DNA of 64,000 nt from Ectothiorhodospiraceae bacterium (GTDB lineage Bacteria > Pseudomonadota > Gammaproteobacteria > HK1), in contig JACKNM010000004.1 of assembly GCA_024234875.1 (NCBI GenBank), positions 248,001-312,000 of the forward strand, read 5' to 3'. Made by a program: the position numbers and the translations under genes. Below are positions 55,880 to 64,000 of the stretch, piece after piece. Position 1 is the stretch's first letter, and every line of letters starts with the position of its first letter. A model generated the notes under the pieces. The model worked only from the letters and a program-made list of their open reading frames with translations, made no database searches and was not told the DNA's origin.

Positions 55880-57918
55880 GCGCGCACCTCGATGATCAGG
55901 TTGCCGGCGGCGTCGACCCGGGCGCGGTCGCCGGGGAGCACCACGGTGGTGGCGTCGAGCTGCTCGACGATGGCGGGCCCCTCGAGATGGTGGCCCGCGC
56001 TCAGGCGGTGACGATGGTGGACGACGGTCACCGAAGGCTCGTCGGCGGCGAACCACACCGCCCGCTCCCCGAGCGGGGCCGGGGGCGCGGCGGCATCGGC
56101 GATCCGTGCCGTCTCGGCGTCCCCGAGCGCGACCGCCGCGGCCAGACGCACGTTCACCACCTCCACCGGGTCGCTCGCGTTGCTGTAGCCGTAGCTCTGC
56201 TCGTGCTCGCGCGCGAAGCCGGCGGCGAGCGCGTCCAGGGCCGGCAGCGCGTGGGCGTCGTCGACCGGGACCGGCAGCTCGAAGTTCTGGCCGACGTAGC
56301 GCATGTCGAGCGCGAGCGAGAACGTGGCGTCGGCAAGCCCGACCCCCTCGCTCGCGAGCCAGGCCGCGGCCTCCGTGTGCAGGGCGTCGCGCGCCGCCAC
56401 CACCGCGCCGACGGTCTCCGGGGTGAGGGTCACCCGCACCGAGCGGACGAAGTCCTCCGCCAGGCCCGAGGCCACCAAACCCTGCGCGCAGAGGATCCCC
56501 GGCGCGGGCGGCACCACGACGGTGCGAATGCCGAGCTCGTGCGCGACCATCGAGGCGTGCAGCGCGCCGGCACCGCCGAACGCCATCAACGCGAAGTCGC
56601 GTGGGTCGTGCCCGCGCTCGACCGAGACCCCGCGTATGGCACGCACCATGTTGGCGGCGACGATGTCGAGGATGCCGAGCGCGGTGCGCTGGACTGAGAA
56701 GCCGAGCCGCGCGGCGAGCGGCGCAATGGCCGCCTCGGCCGCGACCGGGTCCAGCCGCATCGCACCGTCGAGCAGGCCCGCCGGTGAGAGCCGACCGAGC
56801 ACGACGTTGGCGTCGGTGACCGTCGGCTCGGTCCCGCCGAGGCGGTAGCAGGCGGGTCCGGGCACGGCGCCGGCGCTGCGCGGGCCGACCTTGAGCAGGC
56901 CGTCGCGGTCGAACCAGGCGACCGAGCCACCGCCGGCGCCCACGGTATTGATGTCGACCATCGGCAGCCGCACCGGGAAGTCGGCCACGTTGCGGGTGTA
57001 GCTCACGCCGGCGCGATGGTCGCGGATGAGGCACACGTCGGCGCTGGTGCCGCCCATGTCGAGCGTGATGACGTCGGCATGACCGCTCGCGCGTGCGACG
57101 TCGATGGCACCCATCGCGCCGGCGGCCGGTCCGGAGAGCGCGGTTCTCACCGGGACCGCGCGCGCCCGTCGCGCCGACATCAACCCACCGCTCGACTGAC
57201 TGATGCCGAGATGCGCGCGCGGGAAGCGCGCCGCCAACGCCCGCTCGAGGCGACCGAGGTAGGCGCCGACCGTCGGCTGCAGGAAGGCGTTGAGAAGCGT
57301 GGTGGAGAAGCGCTCGTACTCGCGGAACTCCGGCTGCACCTCGCTCGACAGCGAGATCTGGAGGTCCGGCAGCGCGGCGGCGAGCGCGGCACCGATGCGC
57401 TGCTCGTGCTCGGGGTTCACGAACGCGAACAACAGGCAAACGGCGCAGGCGTCGAGCTCGGCCGCCGCCACCGCGCGCACCACCGCCGCGATGGCCGCGT
57501 CGTCGAGCGGGATCAGCACCTCCCCGCGCGGCCCGATCCGCTCGCGGACCTCGAACCGGTGCTCGCGGGCGGCGAGCGGCGGCGGATTGTCGGTCTGGAG
57601 ATCGTAGAGGCGGGGGCGGACCTGGCGACCGATCTCGAGCAGGTCGCGAAAGCCCTCGGTGGTCACCACCCCGACGCGACCGCCACGACGCTGGATCAGC
57701 GCGTTGGTGCCGACGGTGGTGCCGTGAGCCACGCGCTCGACGTCGCCCGGCGCGATACCGGCGGCGGCGATCAGCGCGTCGATGCCGTCGAGAATGGCGC
57801 GCGCCGGATCGTCGGGCGTCGACGCGGTCTTGTGCAGGCACACCCGCCCGCTCGCCGGATCGACCGCGTGGAGATCGGTGAAGGTGCCGCCGACGTCGAC
57901 GCCGATGGTCCAGGGCAT
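55876..57918 (-). CDS. hyuA: Hydantoinase A/oxoprolinase family subunit
   Basis: A 680-residue ATP-binding subunit. It opens with TIGVDVGGTFTDLHAVDPAS, the phosphate-binding loop of the actin-like fold, and has LDMGGTSADVCLI, DINTVGAGGGSVAWFD and MAFGGAGALHASMVAHELG. It couples ATP hydrolysis to ring opening carried out with HyuB. The gene is first in the pair. Its neighbours on the far side are the peptide gene and its hairpin, so this marks the start of a separate transcription unit; bases 57919-58065 show no gene. Confidence 0.95.
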   Translation of the reverse strand: MPWTIGVDVGGTFTDLHAVDPASGRVCLHKTASTPDDPARAILDGIDALIAAAGIAPGDVERVAHGTTVGTNALIQRRGGRVGVVTTEGFRDLLEIGRQVRPRLYDLQTDNPPPLAAREHRFEVRERIGPRGEVLIPLDDAAIAAVVRAVAAAELDACAVCLLFAFVNPEHEQRIGAALAAALPDLQISLSSEVQPEFREYERFSTTLLNAFLQPTVGAYLGRLERALAARFPRAHLGISQSSGGLMSARRARAVPVRTALSGPAAGAMGAIDVARASGHADVITLDMGGTSADVCLIRDHRAGVSYTRNVADFPVRLPMVDINTVGAGGGSVAWFDRDGLLKVGPRSAGAVPGPACYRLGGTEPTVTDANVVLGRLSPAGLLDGAMRLDPVAAEAAIAPLAARLGFSVQRTALGILDIVAANMVRAIRGVSVERGHDPRDFALMAFGGAGALHASMVAHELGIRTVVVPPAPGILCAQGLVASGLAEDFVRSVRVTLTPETVGAVVAARDALHTEAAAWLASEGVGLADATFSLALDMRYVGQNFELPVPVDDAHALPALDALAAGFAREHEQSYGYSNASDPVEVVNVRLAAAVALGDAETARIADAAAPPAPLGERAVWFAADEPSVTVVHHRHRLSAGHHLEGPAIVEQLDATTVVLPGDRARVDAAGNLIIEVRA

Positions 57919-58065
57919 GGCGCGGAGCCTCGGAGCAGGGGTCGGGGATGGTAACAGCCCGTCGGGGCCGGGTGAGCGTGGCCAGGGCGAGTGGTCCGGC
58001 CGCTCGGCGTGACGGGGCGCGCCGCGGGCGGCCCGGCTGGTGGGGCGGCCGGGAGTGAGTGGCGC

Positions 58066-58094
58066 GGGCGGGCCGGACGATGTCCGACCCGCCC
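58066..58094 (-). terminator. Strong hairpin after the peptide gene
   Basis: GGGCGGG-C-CGGAC-GAT-GTCCG-A-CCCGCCC: 7 plus 5 paired bases with a single C-A mismatch and a 3-base loop. It lies 22 bases after the stop of the 55-residue peptide gene. No T-run follows on the minus strand. It may be a terminator or a 3'-end stabiliser that keeps the peptide's mRNA segment abundant. Confidence 0.5.
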
Positions 58095-58116
58095 GAGCGC
58101 GTCGTGTCGGCGGGGG

Positions 58117-58284
58117 TCAGATCCCCACGCAGCGGCTCACCGGCGGCACGTAGACGGGCACCGACTGCACCTCCACCTCGACCTCGGGGCTGTTGTCGGA
58201 GCTGCTGGTCCCGGTCGGGTTGCCCTTGCTGTTGCTGTTGCTGTTCGAGCCACGGCCGGCGCGCAGATTGGTCTGGACCTTCAT
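58117..58284 (-). CDS. 55-residue Asn/Ser-rich peptide, candidate exported precursor
   Basis: The small gene starts at an ATG at 58284 that overlaps the stop of the upstream 642-residue protein gene (ATGA), so its translation is probably coupled. The peptide begins MKVQTNLRAG, continues with a run RGSNSNSNSKGN, then TGTSSSDNS, an acidic/Val repeat EVEVEVQSVPVYV and ends PPVSRCVGI with one Cys. It has no hydrophobic signal. An Ala-Gly at residues 9-10 could be a leader cut site for the C39 peptidase exporter encoded divergently, leaving a 45-residue core. Its family is unrecognised; resemblance of the start to short KVKTNVKAG-type peptides is only from memory. Confidence 0.6.
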   Translation of the reverse strand: MKVQTNLRAGRGSNSNSNSKGNPTGTSSSDNSPEVEVEVQSVPVYVPPVSRCVGI

Positions 58285-60209
58285 GATGCGTTCCTCACTG
58301 TCGTCGTTGGATCACTGGGATGAGAACCGGCCGGCCAGCGGCCGCCGGGAGCTGGGGACGGGCGGCCGGCGGCCGCGCCATCGGTATCGAGAGTCGCGAC
58401 GTGGATGTCGTGCTCGTCGATCTCGAGCGAGATCCCGAGCAATGCCCGGATCTCGTCGATCAGGAACGGGAGCCGTCGGCTGTCGGCCCCCTGCAACAGA
58501 TTGTGGATGTCGAGCTCGCGCGCACCGAAGGCTACGGACGGCGCGGGGCGCCCGAGCAGGCGATTGATGGCCGCCTGCTCGACGACGCCGACCCGAATCA
58601 GCGCCTGCAGCTGCAGCGCGAACTCGATCAGGCACTCGCGCAAGCCGATGACGGTCGCCTCGTCGCCGCTCCCGAGCCGAGTGCGAAGGTGGCGGTCGAG
58701 CGCCGCGTCGACTGCTTCCGCGCGCGGCGCACGTCGGCCGGCGACGGCGGCGGTGAGCGGGAGATCTGTGCCCGCGCCGCCGGCGAGCCCGTTCCCGCAG
58801 CGGGCATACATGTCGGCATAGACGGCTTCACGGTCGACGCGCCACCGCTCGGTCGCGAGAAAGGTGGATGCGCGCAGGGTCTCCAGATGCCCGTGCAAGC
58901 GCGCGCGCAACGCATCCACCGCGGCGCTCGGTACGCCGGCCCAGCCGTCGGCGAGCCCGGCCAGGGTCTCGTAGGCACGGGTCATCGCCGGCCAGACCGC
59001 GAACACCGCCGCGTAGGCGCGCAGACCATGCATCGCGTAATCGAAGGCGGCCTCCCAGTCGTCGAGGGCGCGTCGCATCGCCGGCCCCGGCGAGCCGGAC
59101 TGTGGTGGGGTGGCGCCGTCGACCAGGACCGCCAGGAAGGTCTCGATCATCGCCCGCGGGCCGGCGCAGACCCCGTGCTCGGAATGGAACGAGTGGTTGC
59201 GCTCGGCGTAGGCGAGGATCTCGGCCGCGTTCATCGGCGCGTCGGGCGAGAGCGTCGGCTCGCCGACCGGGACGAACAGCATCTGGTGCATCGTCATGCG
59301 TAGCCCGTCGGTGACCCGGAACATCGACGACAACGCCGGATGCAGCGCGCCGTTACCCACCCTTCCAGCCACGCGGGCGAGCTGGTAGGTGGGCACGGCG
59401 AGCACGAACGTGGCGAGCCGCTCGAGATCGCCGACCGTCCACCCCGCCCGGGCCTGCGGGAAGCGCTCGAGATAGCGCTCGCGCAGCACCGCGAGCGCAG
59501 TCATCACCTCGGGCCAGTGGGCGCGCATCGCCTTCAAGGCGGTGACGTTCATCGGCCGATCGGGCTGGTAGCGGGTACCGGGGTAGACGCAGGTGCGCCA
59601 CCGGGTGGGGGTGTCCAGCCGCAACGCCTTCGGGAACACGTTCGACTCGCCGACCTGGCGACCGTCGGCGTCGAGCGCGGGGTGAGCGACTCGGAACACC
59701 GGGATCACCAGCTCGAGGTGGCCGGGATCCAGCGCCCGACCGACCAGGTCCTCGGTGAGCGCCGGGCACTCGTCCCAGGTGCGGGCGGTGCGGGCGGGCC
59801 CCGGCGGGAGCGGAGCCGGGCACGGCCCGCCGGTCAGCTCGACCGGCTCGCGCCAGTCGGCAAGGTGTAGCACGCCGGCCTCCACCAGTTGCTCGAGCAA
59901 CACACCGACTCGCTCCCAGGGGTATCCATTTCCCCAGGTGGTCGCGACGTGGGCGACGAACCGCGACTGCTGCGCCAGTGCCTCTCCGAACGGGAACAGC
60001 GCCGGCTCGTCGAAGGAGATCGTACGGTCCCCGTAGTAGAGCCAGAGCTCCACTGCGCCGCTCGCGGCGGTCTGGTACTGGACGACGACACTACGCCGCA
60101 GTGGTAGCACCAGCTCGTCGGTAGGCTCGACCGCACGCACGAGCGACGCCTCGATCAACGCTCGCTGCCGCTGCGGCTCGTCGTGCTGGCTGGTCCCCGA
60201 TCTGCTCAC
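58281..60209 (-). CDS. Unrecognised 642-residue protein, candidate peptide-maturation partner
   Basis: I start it at the GTG at 60209, seven bases after GAGGGAG; the frame continues upstream only through GC-rich noise. No standard domain is recognised. The N-terminal ~130 residues (RRSVVVQYQTAASGAVELWL, TISFDEPALFPFGEALAQQ, VLLEQLVEAGVLHLADWREP) could be a recognition domain of winged-helix type. The middle has FPKALRLDTPTRW, NVTALKAMRAHWPEVMTAL and YAERNHSFHSEHGVCAGPRA; the C-terminal part is helical. No signal or membrane segment. The coupled peptide gene and the divergent exporter suggest it modifies or escorts the peptide. The enzymatic type is unknown. Confidence 0.6.
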   Translation of the reverse strand: MSRSGTSQHDEPQRQRALIEASLVRAVEPTDELVLPLRRSVVVQYQTAASGAVELWLYYGDRTISFDEPALFPFGEALAQQSRFVAHVATTWGNGYPWERVGVLLEQLVEAGVLHLADWREPVELTGGPCPAPLPPGPARTARTWDECPALTEDLVGRALDPGHLELVIPVFRVAHPALDADGRQVGESNVFPKALRLDTPTRWRTCVYPGTRYQPDRPMNVTALKAMRAHWPEVMTALAVLRERYLERFPQARAGWTVGDLERLATFVLAVPTYQLARVAGRVGNGALHPALSSMFRVTDGLRMTMHQMLFVPVGEPTLSPDAPMNAAEILAYAERNHSFHSEHGVCAGPRAMIETFLAVLVDGATPPQSGSPGPAMRRALDDWEAAFDYAMHGLRAYAAVFAVWPAMTRAYETLAGLADGWAGVPSAAVDALRARLHGHLETLRASTFLATERWRVDREAVYADMYARCGNGLAGGAGTDLPLTAAVAGRRAPRAEAVDAALDRHLRTRLGSGDEATVIGLRECLIEFALQLQALIRVGVVEQAAINRLLGRPAPSVAFGARELDIHNLLQGADSRRLPFLIDEIRALLGISLEIDEHDIHVATLDTDGAAAGRPSPAPGGRWPAGSHPSDPTTTVRNAS

Positions 60210-60685
60210 TGGCTCCCTCACTCGTGGCCCGGTCCCGGCGGCGTCACTCGCCCGAGCTGAGCGAGGCAAGCGGCATGCCACGGCACCCCGCGGCCGGTGG
60301 AGCACCAGCCTCGAGGTGTCGCAAGCCGTTGTCCTCGTGACCTTTTCCAGCGACCGGAACGGACGCGGCGCGGGCGCGCGCACCGCTCCTGCAGCAGGTG
60401 GCGCCGTGCCCCACCTGTGGCTGGTGCCCCACCCTGCCTGGGTCACCACCCCCAAGTCCCGGGGGAAGGTGGGTGCGAATCGGGTCCCGAGCCACGACCG
60501 CCGGCGCCGACGTCGAGGCACGCAAGTACGGGCATCCGCGGCCCCGTCGCCCAGATCGCGCCGGCGCCCCGCGACAACGGCTGCGGATGGAACGGAACTT
60601 GCTCGCATCCTGCCGACGCCGCGCCGCCGACTCGCGCCTTCCGGGGCGACGCGGCGAGCCAACTCTGGTCTCCAGGAGCGAAACC
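60210..60685. promoter_or_regulatory. Divergent intergenic region of the peptide/export locus
   Basis: These 476 bases separate the 642-residue protein gene (minus) from the HlyD gene (plus) and should hold two promoters. Both strands are open in several frames because of GC bias, but none has a good ribosome-binding site and recognisable protein features. One frame has a CPTCGWC stretch, probably chance. I see no convincing -10/-35 pair and no small precursor gene that I can defend here. Confidence 0.3.
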
Positions 60686-61891
60686 TTGGCCTCCCATTTC
60701 TCGCGGACCACGCGCGCGCTGGCGAGTGACTCCAATCGCGGCGCGCTGGTGACATGGGCGCTCGCGACGGTGCTGCTGGCGGCCTGGCTCGCCTGGTTCC
60801 TCCTCGGTCGGGTGACCATCTACGAGGTCTCGACCGCCGCACGCCTCGAGGTCGCGCGCGCCGCCCATCCGGTGGCACCGCAGGTGGCGGGGCGGATCGC
60901 GGTCGTCCACCTCGCCATCGGCCAGCGGGTGACCGCGGGGGAGGTGGTGGCGGAGATCGATGCCTCGGCCGAGTCGCTCGCGCTGCGCGAGGAGGAGGCG
61001 CGACGGGCGAGCATCGCGCCGCAGATCGCGTCGCTTCGCCGCGAGATCGCGGCTCGCCAGCTCGCGGTCGCCGAGGACCGAGAGGCCGCGGCAGCCGCGC
61101 AGAAGACCGCTCACTTCCGGCTCGAGGAGGCGGAGTCCGCGGTGGGGTTCGGGCGCGAGAACGAGCGGCGTCTGAAGGGCGGCATGGGGGCCGGTGGGGT
61201 GGCACCGATCGACGCCCTCCGGGCTGCGGCGCAGGCGCGGCAACTGGGCGCGGCGCGTGAGGCGGCCGCCGCCGAGCTGGCGCGGGTGCGTGCCGACGCA
61301 CAGTCCCGCGCCCAGCACGGTTTGGCGGAGATCGAGGATCTCACCCGCGAGCTGCTCGCGCTCGAAAGTGGGCTCGAGACCAGCGAGGCGACGATCGCTC
61401 GGTTGCGACTCGACCTCGAGCGCCATCACCTGCGCGCCCCGGTGAGCGGGGTGGTCGGGTCGGTGGAACCGCCGCGTGAAGGAACCTACGTCACCGCCGG
61501 GGAGCGGCTGGCCACCATCGTCCCCGATGGTGACCTGGTGGTGGTCGCGACCTTCGACCCGTCCTCGGTGTTCGGCCGCATTCACCCTGGGCAGTCGGCC
61601 ACGGTGCGCCTCGACGGCTTTCCCTGGGCGCAGTACGGGACGGTCGAGGCATCGGTCACCCGAGTGGGAGCCGAGATCGTCGACGGGCTGGTGCGGGTCG
61701 AGCTCACGCCGCGGTCCGACGACTCCGGGACCACCGGGCCGACGATGCTGCGCGAGGTTCTCCAGCACGGCCTGCCGGGGTCGGTCGAGGTGCAGGTCGA
61801 GGAGGCGACACCGGTGATGCTGGTGCTGCGGGCGGCCGGGCAGCTGGTCGCCCGCCCGGCGGTGGCCGCACCGGTGGGCGGCGCCCGATGA
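60686..61891 (+). CDS. HlyD-family membrane-fusion protein of the peptide exporter
   Basis: A 401-residue adaptor. I place the start at a TTG preceded by AGGAG at seven bases; the open frame extends 96 codons upstream without family features. One transmembrane helix (LVTWALATVLLAAWLAWFLL) is followed by the lipoyl half-motif VAPQVAGRIAVVHLAIGQRV, a long helical hairpin (REEEARRASIAPQIASLRRE and later LELESGLETSEATIARL-like coils) and the returning half LRAPVSGVVGSVEPPREGTY. It overlaps the C39 transporter gene by four bases (ATGA). It links the ABC exporter to the periplasm and an outer-membrane factor, which is not encoded nearby. Confidence 0.88.
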   Translation: MASHFSRTTRALASDSNRGALVTWALATVLLAAWLAWFLLGRVTIYEVSTAARLEVARAAHPVAPQVAGRIAVVHLAIGQRVTAGEVVAEIDASAESLALREEEARRASIAPQIASLRREIAARQLAVAEDREAAAAAQKTAHFRLEEAESAVGFGRENERRLKGGMGAGGVAPIDALRAAAQARQLGAAREAAAAELARVRADAQSRAQHGLAEIEDLTRELLALESGLETSEATIARLRLDLERHHLRAPVSGVVGSVEPPREGTYVTAGERLATIVPDGDLVVVATFDPSSVFGRIHPGQSATVRLDGFPWAQYGTVEASVTRVGAEIVDGLVRVELTPRSDDSGTTGPTMLREVLQHGLPGSVEVQVEEATPVMLVLRAAGQLVARPAVAAPVGGAR

Positions 61892-64000
61892 GCGCCGCGC
61901 CCGCGCTGCCTGCCCACCGTCGCCTCCTGGCCCCGGAGGTGGTCCAGACCTCGCCGATGGACTGCGGGCCGGCGGCTCTCAAGTGCCTGTTGGAAGGGTT
62001 CGGCATCCGCGCGAGCTACGGGCGCCTGCGCGAGGCGTGCCAGACCGGTGTCGACGGCACGTCGATCGACGTCATCGAGGTCGTCGCCAACCAGCTCGGT
62101 TTGCCGGCCGAGCAGGTCTCGATTCCCGTCGACCACCTCCACCTCGACGGCGCCGACGCGCTGCCCGCACTTGCGGTGGTGCGCCAGTCCGACGGCCAGA
62201 CCCACTTCGTGGTGGTGTGGCGCCGCCATGGCCAGTGGCTGCAGATCATGGATCCGGCGCTCGGGCGGCGCTGGGTCCCGGTGCGCCGCTTCGCCGACGA
62301 CCTGCTCCGCCACGAGATCAGCGTGCCCGCCGCCGAGTGGCGGGCCTGGGCCAGCAGCGACGACTTCCTCGCCCCCCTGCGCGAGCGGTTGGCGGCGTTG
62401 GGGCTGTCACGGGTGGCGGCCCGGCGCCTGATCCACGCGGCACTCGCCGATCGCGGCTGGTTCGGGCTGGGTGCGCTCGATGCGTGTACCCGGATGGTCA
62501 CCGCGGTGGTGCGCGCTGCAGGGGTGTCGCGCAGACGTCCGGCGGAGCGGCTGCTGGCGGCCCTGTGCGAGGGTACGCGCGACAGTCCGCGCGACATCTT
62601 CACGCTGGTACCACCGGAGTACTGGTCGGTGGTTCCCGACCTGCAGGGCGGCGGTCGCCTCGAGCAGCGGCTCCGCCTGCGTGGCGCGGTGTTGGTGCGG
62701 CTCGGGGCCGCGGCCGACGTCGAGCCGACGACGGCGGCGGCGGACGCGCCCCCGCTGCCCCCCGAGCTCGAGGCGGCGCTACGCGAGCGCACCACCCATC
62801 CGATGCGCGCGCTGTGGACGCTGCTGCGAGCCGACGGGCTGCTCGGCCCCGCCGCGCTGGTGGTCGCGATGCTGCTGTCGGTGGGCGCAGTGCTGATCGA
62901 GGCGCTGCTGTTCCGGGGCATCTTCGACATCGCCTGGGCGCTCGAGCTGCCGCTGCAGCGCATGGTGGCGGTGGGCGCGCTGGTCGTGTTCGCCGCCGCG
63001 GTGCTACTGCTCGAGACGCCGATCATCGGCGAGTCGATGCGGTTCGGTCGCCACCTCGAGCTGCGTCTGCGCATGGCGCTCCTGGCCAAGCTGCCGCAGC
63101 TCCCCGACCGCTACTTCCACAGCCGGCCAATCTCGGACATGGCCGAGCGCAACCACAGCATCCAGGTCACGCGCCTGGTCCCGGGTCTCGGTCTGCACCT
63201 CGTGCAGGCACTGTGGGAGCTCGCGCTCACCTTCGCCGGGGTCGTGCTGATCGATCCGGCAACGGCGATTCCCGCGGCGGTGCTGGTGATCACCGTGCTC
63301 GCGATGCCGGCGCTCGTCCAGCCGTTCCTGAACGAGCGTGACCTGCGGGTGCGCAGCCATGGCGCAGCGTTGCACGGCACCTTCCTGGACGCGCTCATGG
63401 GGCTGGTACCGATCCGCACCCACCGCGCCGAGGCATCGGTCCGTCGCCACCACGAGGGGCTGCTGGTGGACTGGGCACGGGCAAGCCGTGACCTCCTTCG
63501 CACCTCGCTGATTGCAGGCGGCGCGCAGTCGGGGGTCGCCCTCGGCCTCGCCGCCTACCTGTTGGTGGAGCACTTCGTGCGTGCCGGGGGGGCGAGCGGC
63601 AGCGACCTGCTACTGGTCTACTGGGTGCTCAAGCTACCGGCGACAGCGAGGTCGATCGCGGGGCTCGCGCAACGCTATCCCGCCCAGCGCAACATCGTGC
63701 TGCGGCTGATGGAACCACTGCAGGCGCCGGGCGGCGAGGATCTCGCCCATGCTTCGTCGCCGCCGAACGGCGACGCGGTGGATGCAGCGGCGCCGCGGGC
63801 CACGGAGCAGACGGGAGCGGCGAGCGTCGGCTTCCGGCGCGTGGCGGTGGTCGCCGGAGGGCATCGCATCCTCGAGAGCGTCGACCTGGCGGTCGCCCCC
63901 GGCGAGCACGTTGCGGTGGTGGGGCCGTCCGGGGCGGGAAAGTCGTCGCTGCTCGGGGTCCTTCTCGGCTGGCACCGACCAGCCGCCGGCGAGGTGCGGG
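61888..64000 (+). CDS. C39-peptidase ABC exporter (truncated by window end)
   Basis: The gene is open from the ATG at 61888 to the window edge (704 codons). The N-terminal C39 peptidase has C26 in TSPMDCGPAALKCLLEG, H106 in QTHFVVVW and D122 in IMDPALG, so the Cys-His-Asp set is intact. An extra ~150 residues and then about six transmembrane helices follow (for example LVVAMLLSVGAVLIEALLF). The ATPase starts with VAVVGPSGAGKSS (K685); the rest lies outside. Such proteins cut double-Gly or similar leaders and export the core peptide. The peptide gene and its partner lie divergently, 1.7 kb away. Signature RFHSRPISDMAERNHS-like text FHSRPISDMAERNHS is typical of C39/NHLM-type exporters. Confidence 0.9.
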   Translation, partial: MSAAPALPAHRRLLAPEVVQTSPMDCGPAALKCLLEGFGIRASYGRLREACQTGVDGTSIDVIEVVANQLGLPAEQVSIPVDHLHLDGADALPALAVVRQSDGQTHFVVVWRRHGQWLQIMDPALGRRWVPVRRFADDLLRHEISVPAAEWRAWASSDDFLAPLRERLAALGLSRVAARRLIHAALADRGWFGLGALDACTRMVTAVVRAAGVSRRRPAERLLAALCEGTRDSPRDIFTLVPPEYWSVVPDLQGGGRLEQRLRLRGAVLVRLGAAADVEPTTAAADAPPLPPELEAALRERTTHPMRALWTLLRADGLLGPAALVVAMLLSVGAVLIEALLFRGIFDIAWALELPLQRMVAVGALVVFAAAVLLLETPIIGESMRFGRHLELRLRMALLAKLPQLPDRYFHSRPISDMAERNHSIQVTRLVPGLGLHLVQALWELALTFAGVVLIDPATAIPAAVLVITVLAMPALVQPFLNERDLRVRSHGAALHGTFLDALMGLVPIRTHRAEASVRRHHEGLLVDWARASRDLLRTSLIAGGAQSGVALGLAAYLLVEHFVRAGGASGSDLLLVYWVLKLPATARSIAGLAQRYPAQRNIVLRLMEPLQAPGGEDLAHASSPPNGDAVDAAAPRATEQTGAASVGFRRVAVVAGGHRILESVDLAVAPGEHVAVVGPSGAGKSSLLGVLLGWHRPAAGEVR

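Noticed and set aside
60398..60685. N-terminal extension of the HlyD gene with a CPTCGWC motif
   Set aside because: The extension lacks conserved features and a ribosome-binding site, and the TTG at 60686 has AGGAG at good spacing. The Cys motif is probably chance.

Overview
The window is very GC-rich bacterial chromosome, read by eye with no composition computed. Genes are densely packed and the third codon position is almost always G or C. Gene content points to an aerobic, nutrient-scavenging Gram-negative, most likely a pseudomonadote: a TolC-type outer-membrane factor, periplasmic adaptors, a TRAP dicarboxylate-type transporter, a periplasmic copper chaperone, GMC and F420-type oxidoreductases, and a stand-alone molybdenum hydroxylase subunit. 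No rRNA, tRNA, phage, insertion sequence or CRISPR array was seen, so the lineage is not fixed further.

Layout. 0-5.3 kb: a pentenoate-hydratase-like enzyme, two exported proteins of unknown role, a DUF2946/PCu(A)C copper pair and an M20 amidohydrolase. 5.4-8.8 kb (minus): a molybdopterin-binding hydroxylase subunit with a MoaD-like protein and YqeC, apparently one operon. 9-11.7 kb (minus): a DMT exporter, a MarR-GNAT fusion with a clear operator/promoter, and a lactonase-like metallo-hydrolase. 11.9-16 kb (plus): TauD-like dioxygenase, threonine synthase, HAD hydrolase and class IV aminotransferase.

16.3-34.7 kb (plus) is the most striking region. It holds a roughly 3,650-residue surface protein built from alternating Ig-like repeats with a LEPR-XLL-like N-terminus. 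Downstream in the same direction are a TolC lipoprotein, an RND-type adaptor, a DUF3467 protein, a GAF-like/HlyD membrane protein, and an M50 metalloprotease fused to a PqqD-like head and an HlyD-like tail. Together they look like a dedicated export or display system with no recognisable ATPase.

34.8-40.1 kb (minus): a small effector-associated-like protein, an EthD-like protein, an LLM oxidoreductase and two tandem GMC oxidoreductases. 40.2-47.1 kb: a DUF1223 protein, a PhnZ-like HD oxygenase, an MFS transporter, and a polar-amino-acid-type ABC operon embedding an agmatinase-family enzyme and a DUF1989 protein, plausibly for guanidine or guanidino-compound use. 47.3-50.8 kb: an SNF2 helicase with a SWIM finger. 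50.9-57.9 kb (minus): a DctPQM TRAP transporter and a hydantoinase/oxoprolinase A-B pair.

58.1-64.0 kb: a second export locus. A 55-residue Asn/Ser-rich peptide gene is translationally coupled (ATGA) to an unrecognised 642-residue protein. Divergent from them are an HlyD adaptor and a C39-peptidase ABC exporter cut by the window end. This arrangement suggests an undescribed peptide (RiPP- or bacteriocin-like) maturation and export system. Intergenic regions also carry short dispersed GC-rich repeats, several of which supply or abut stop codons.
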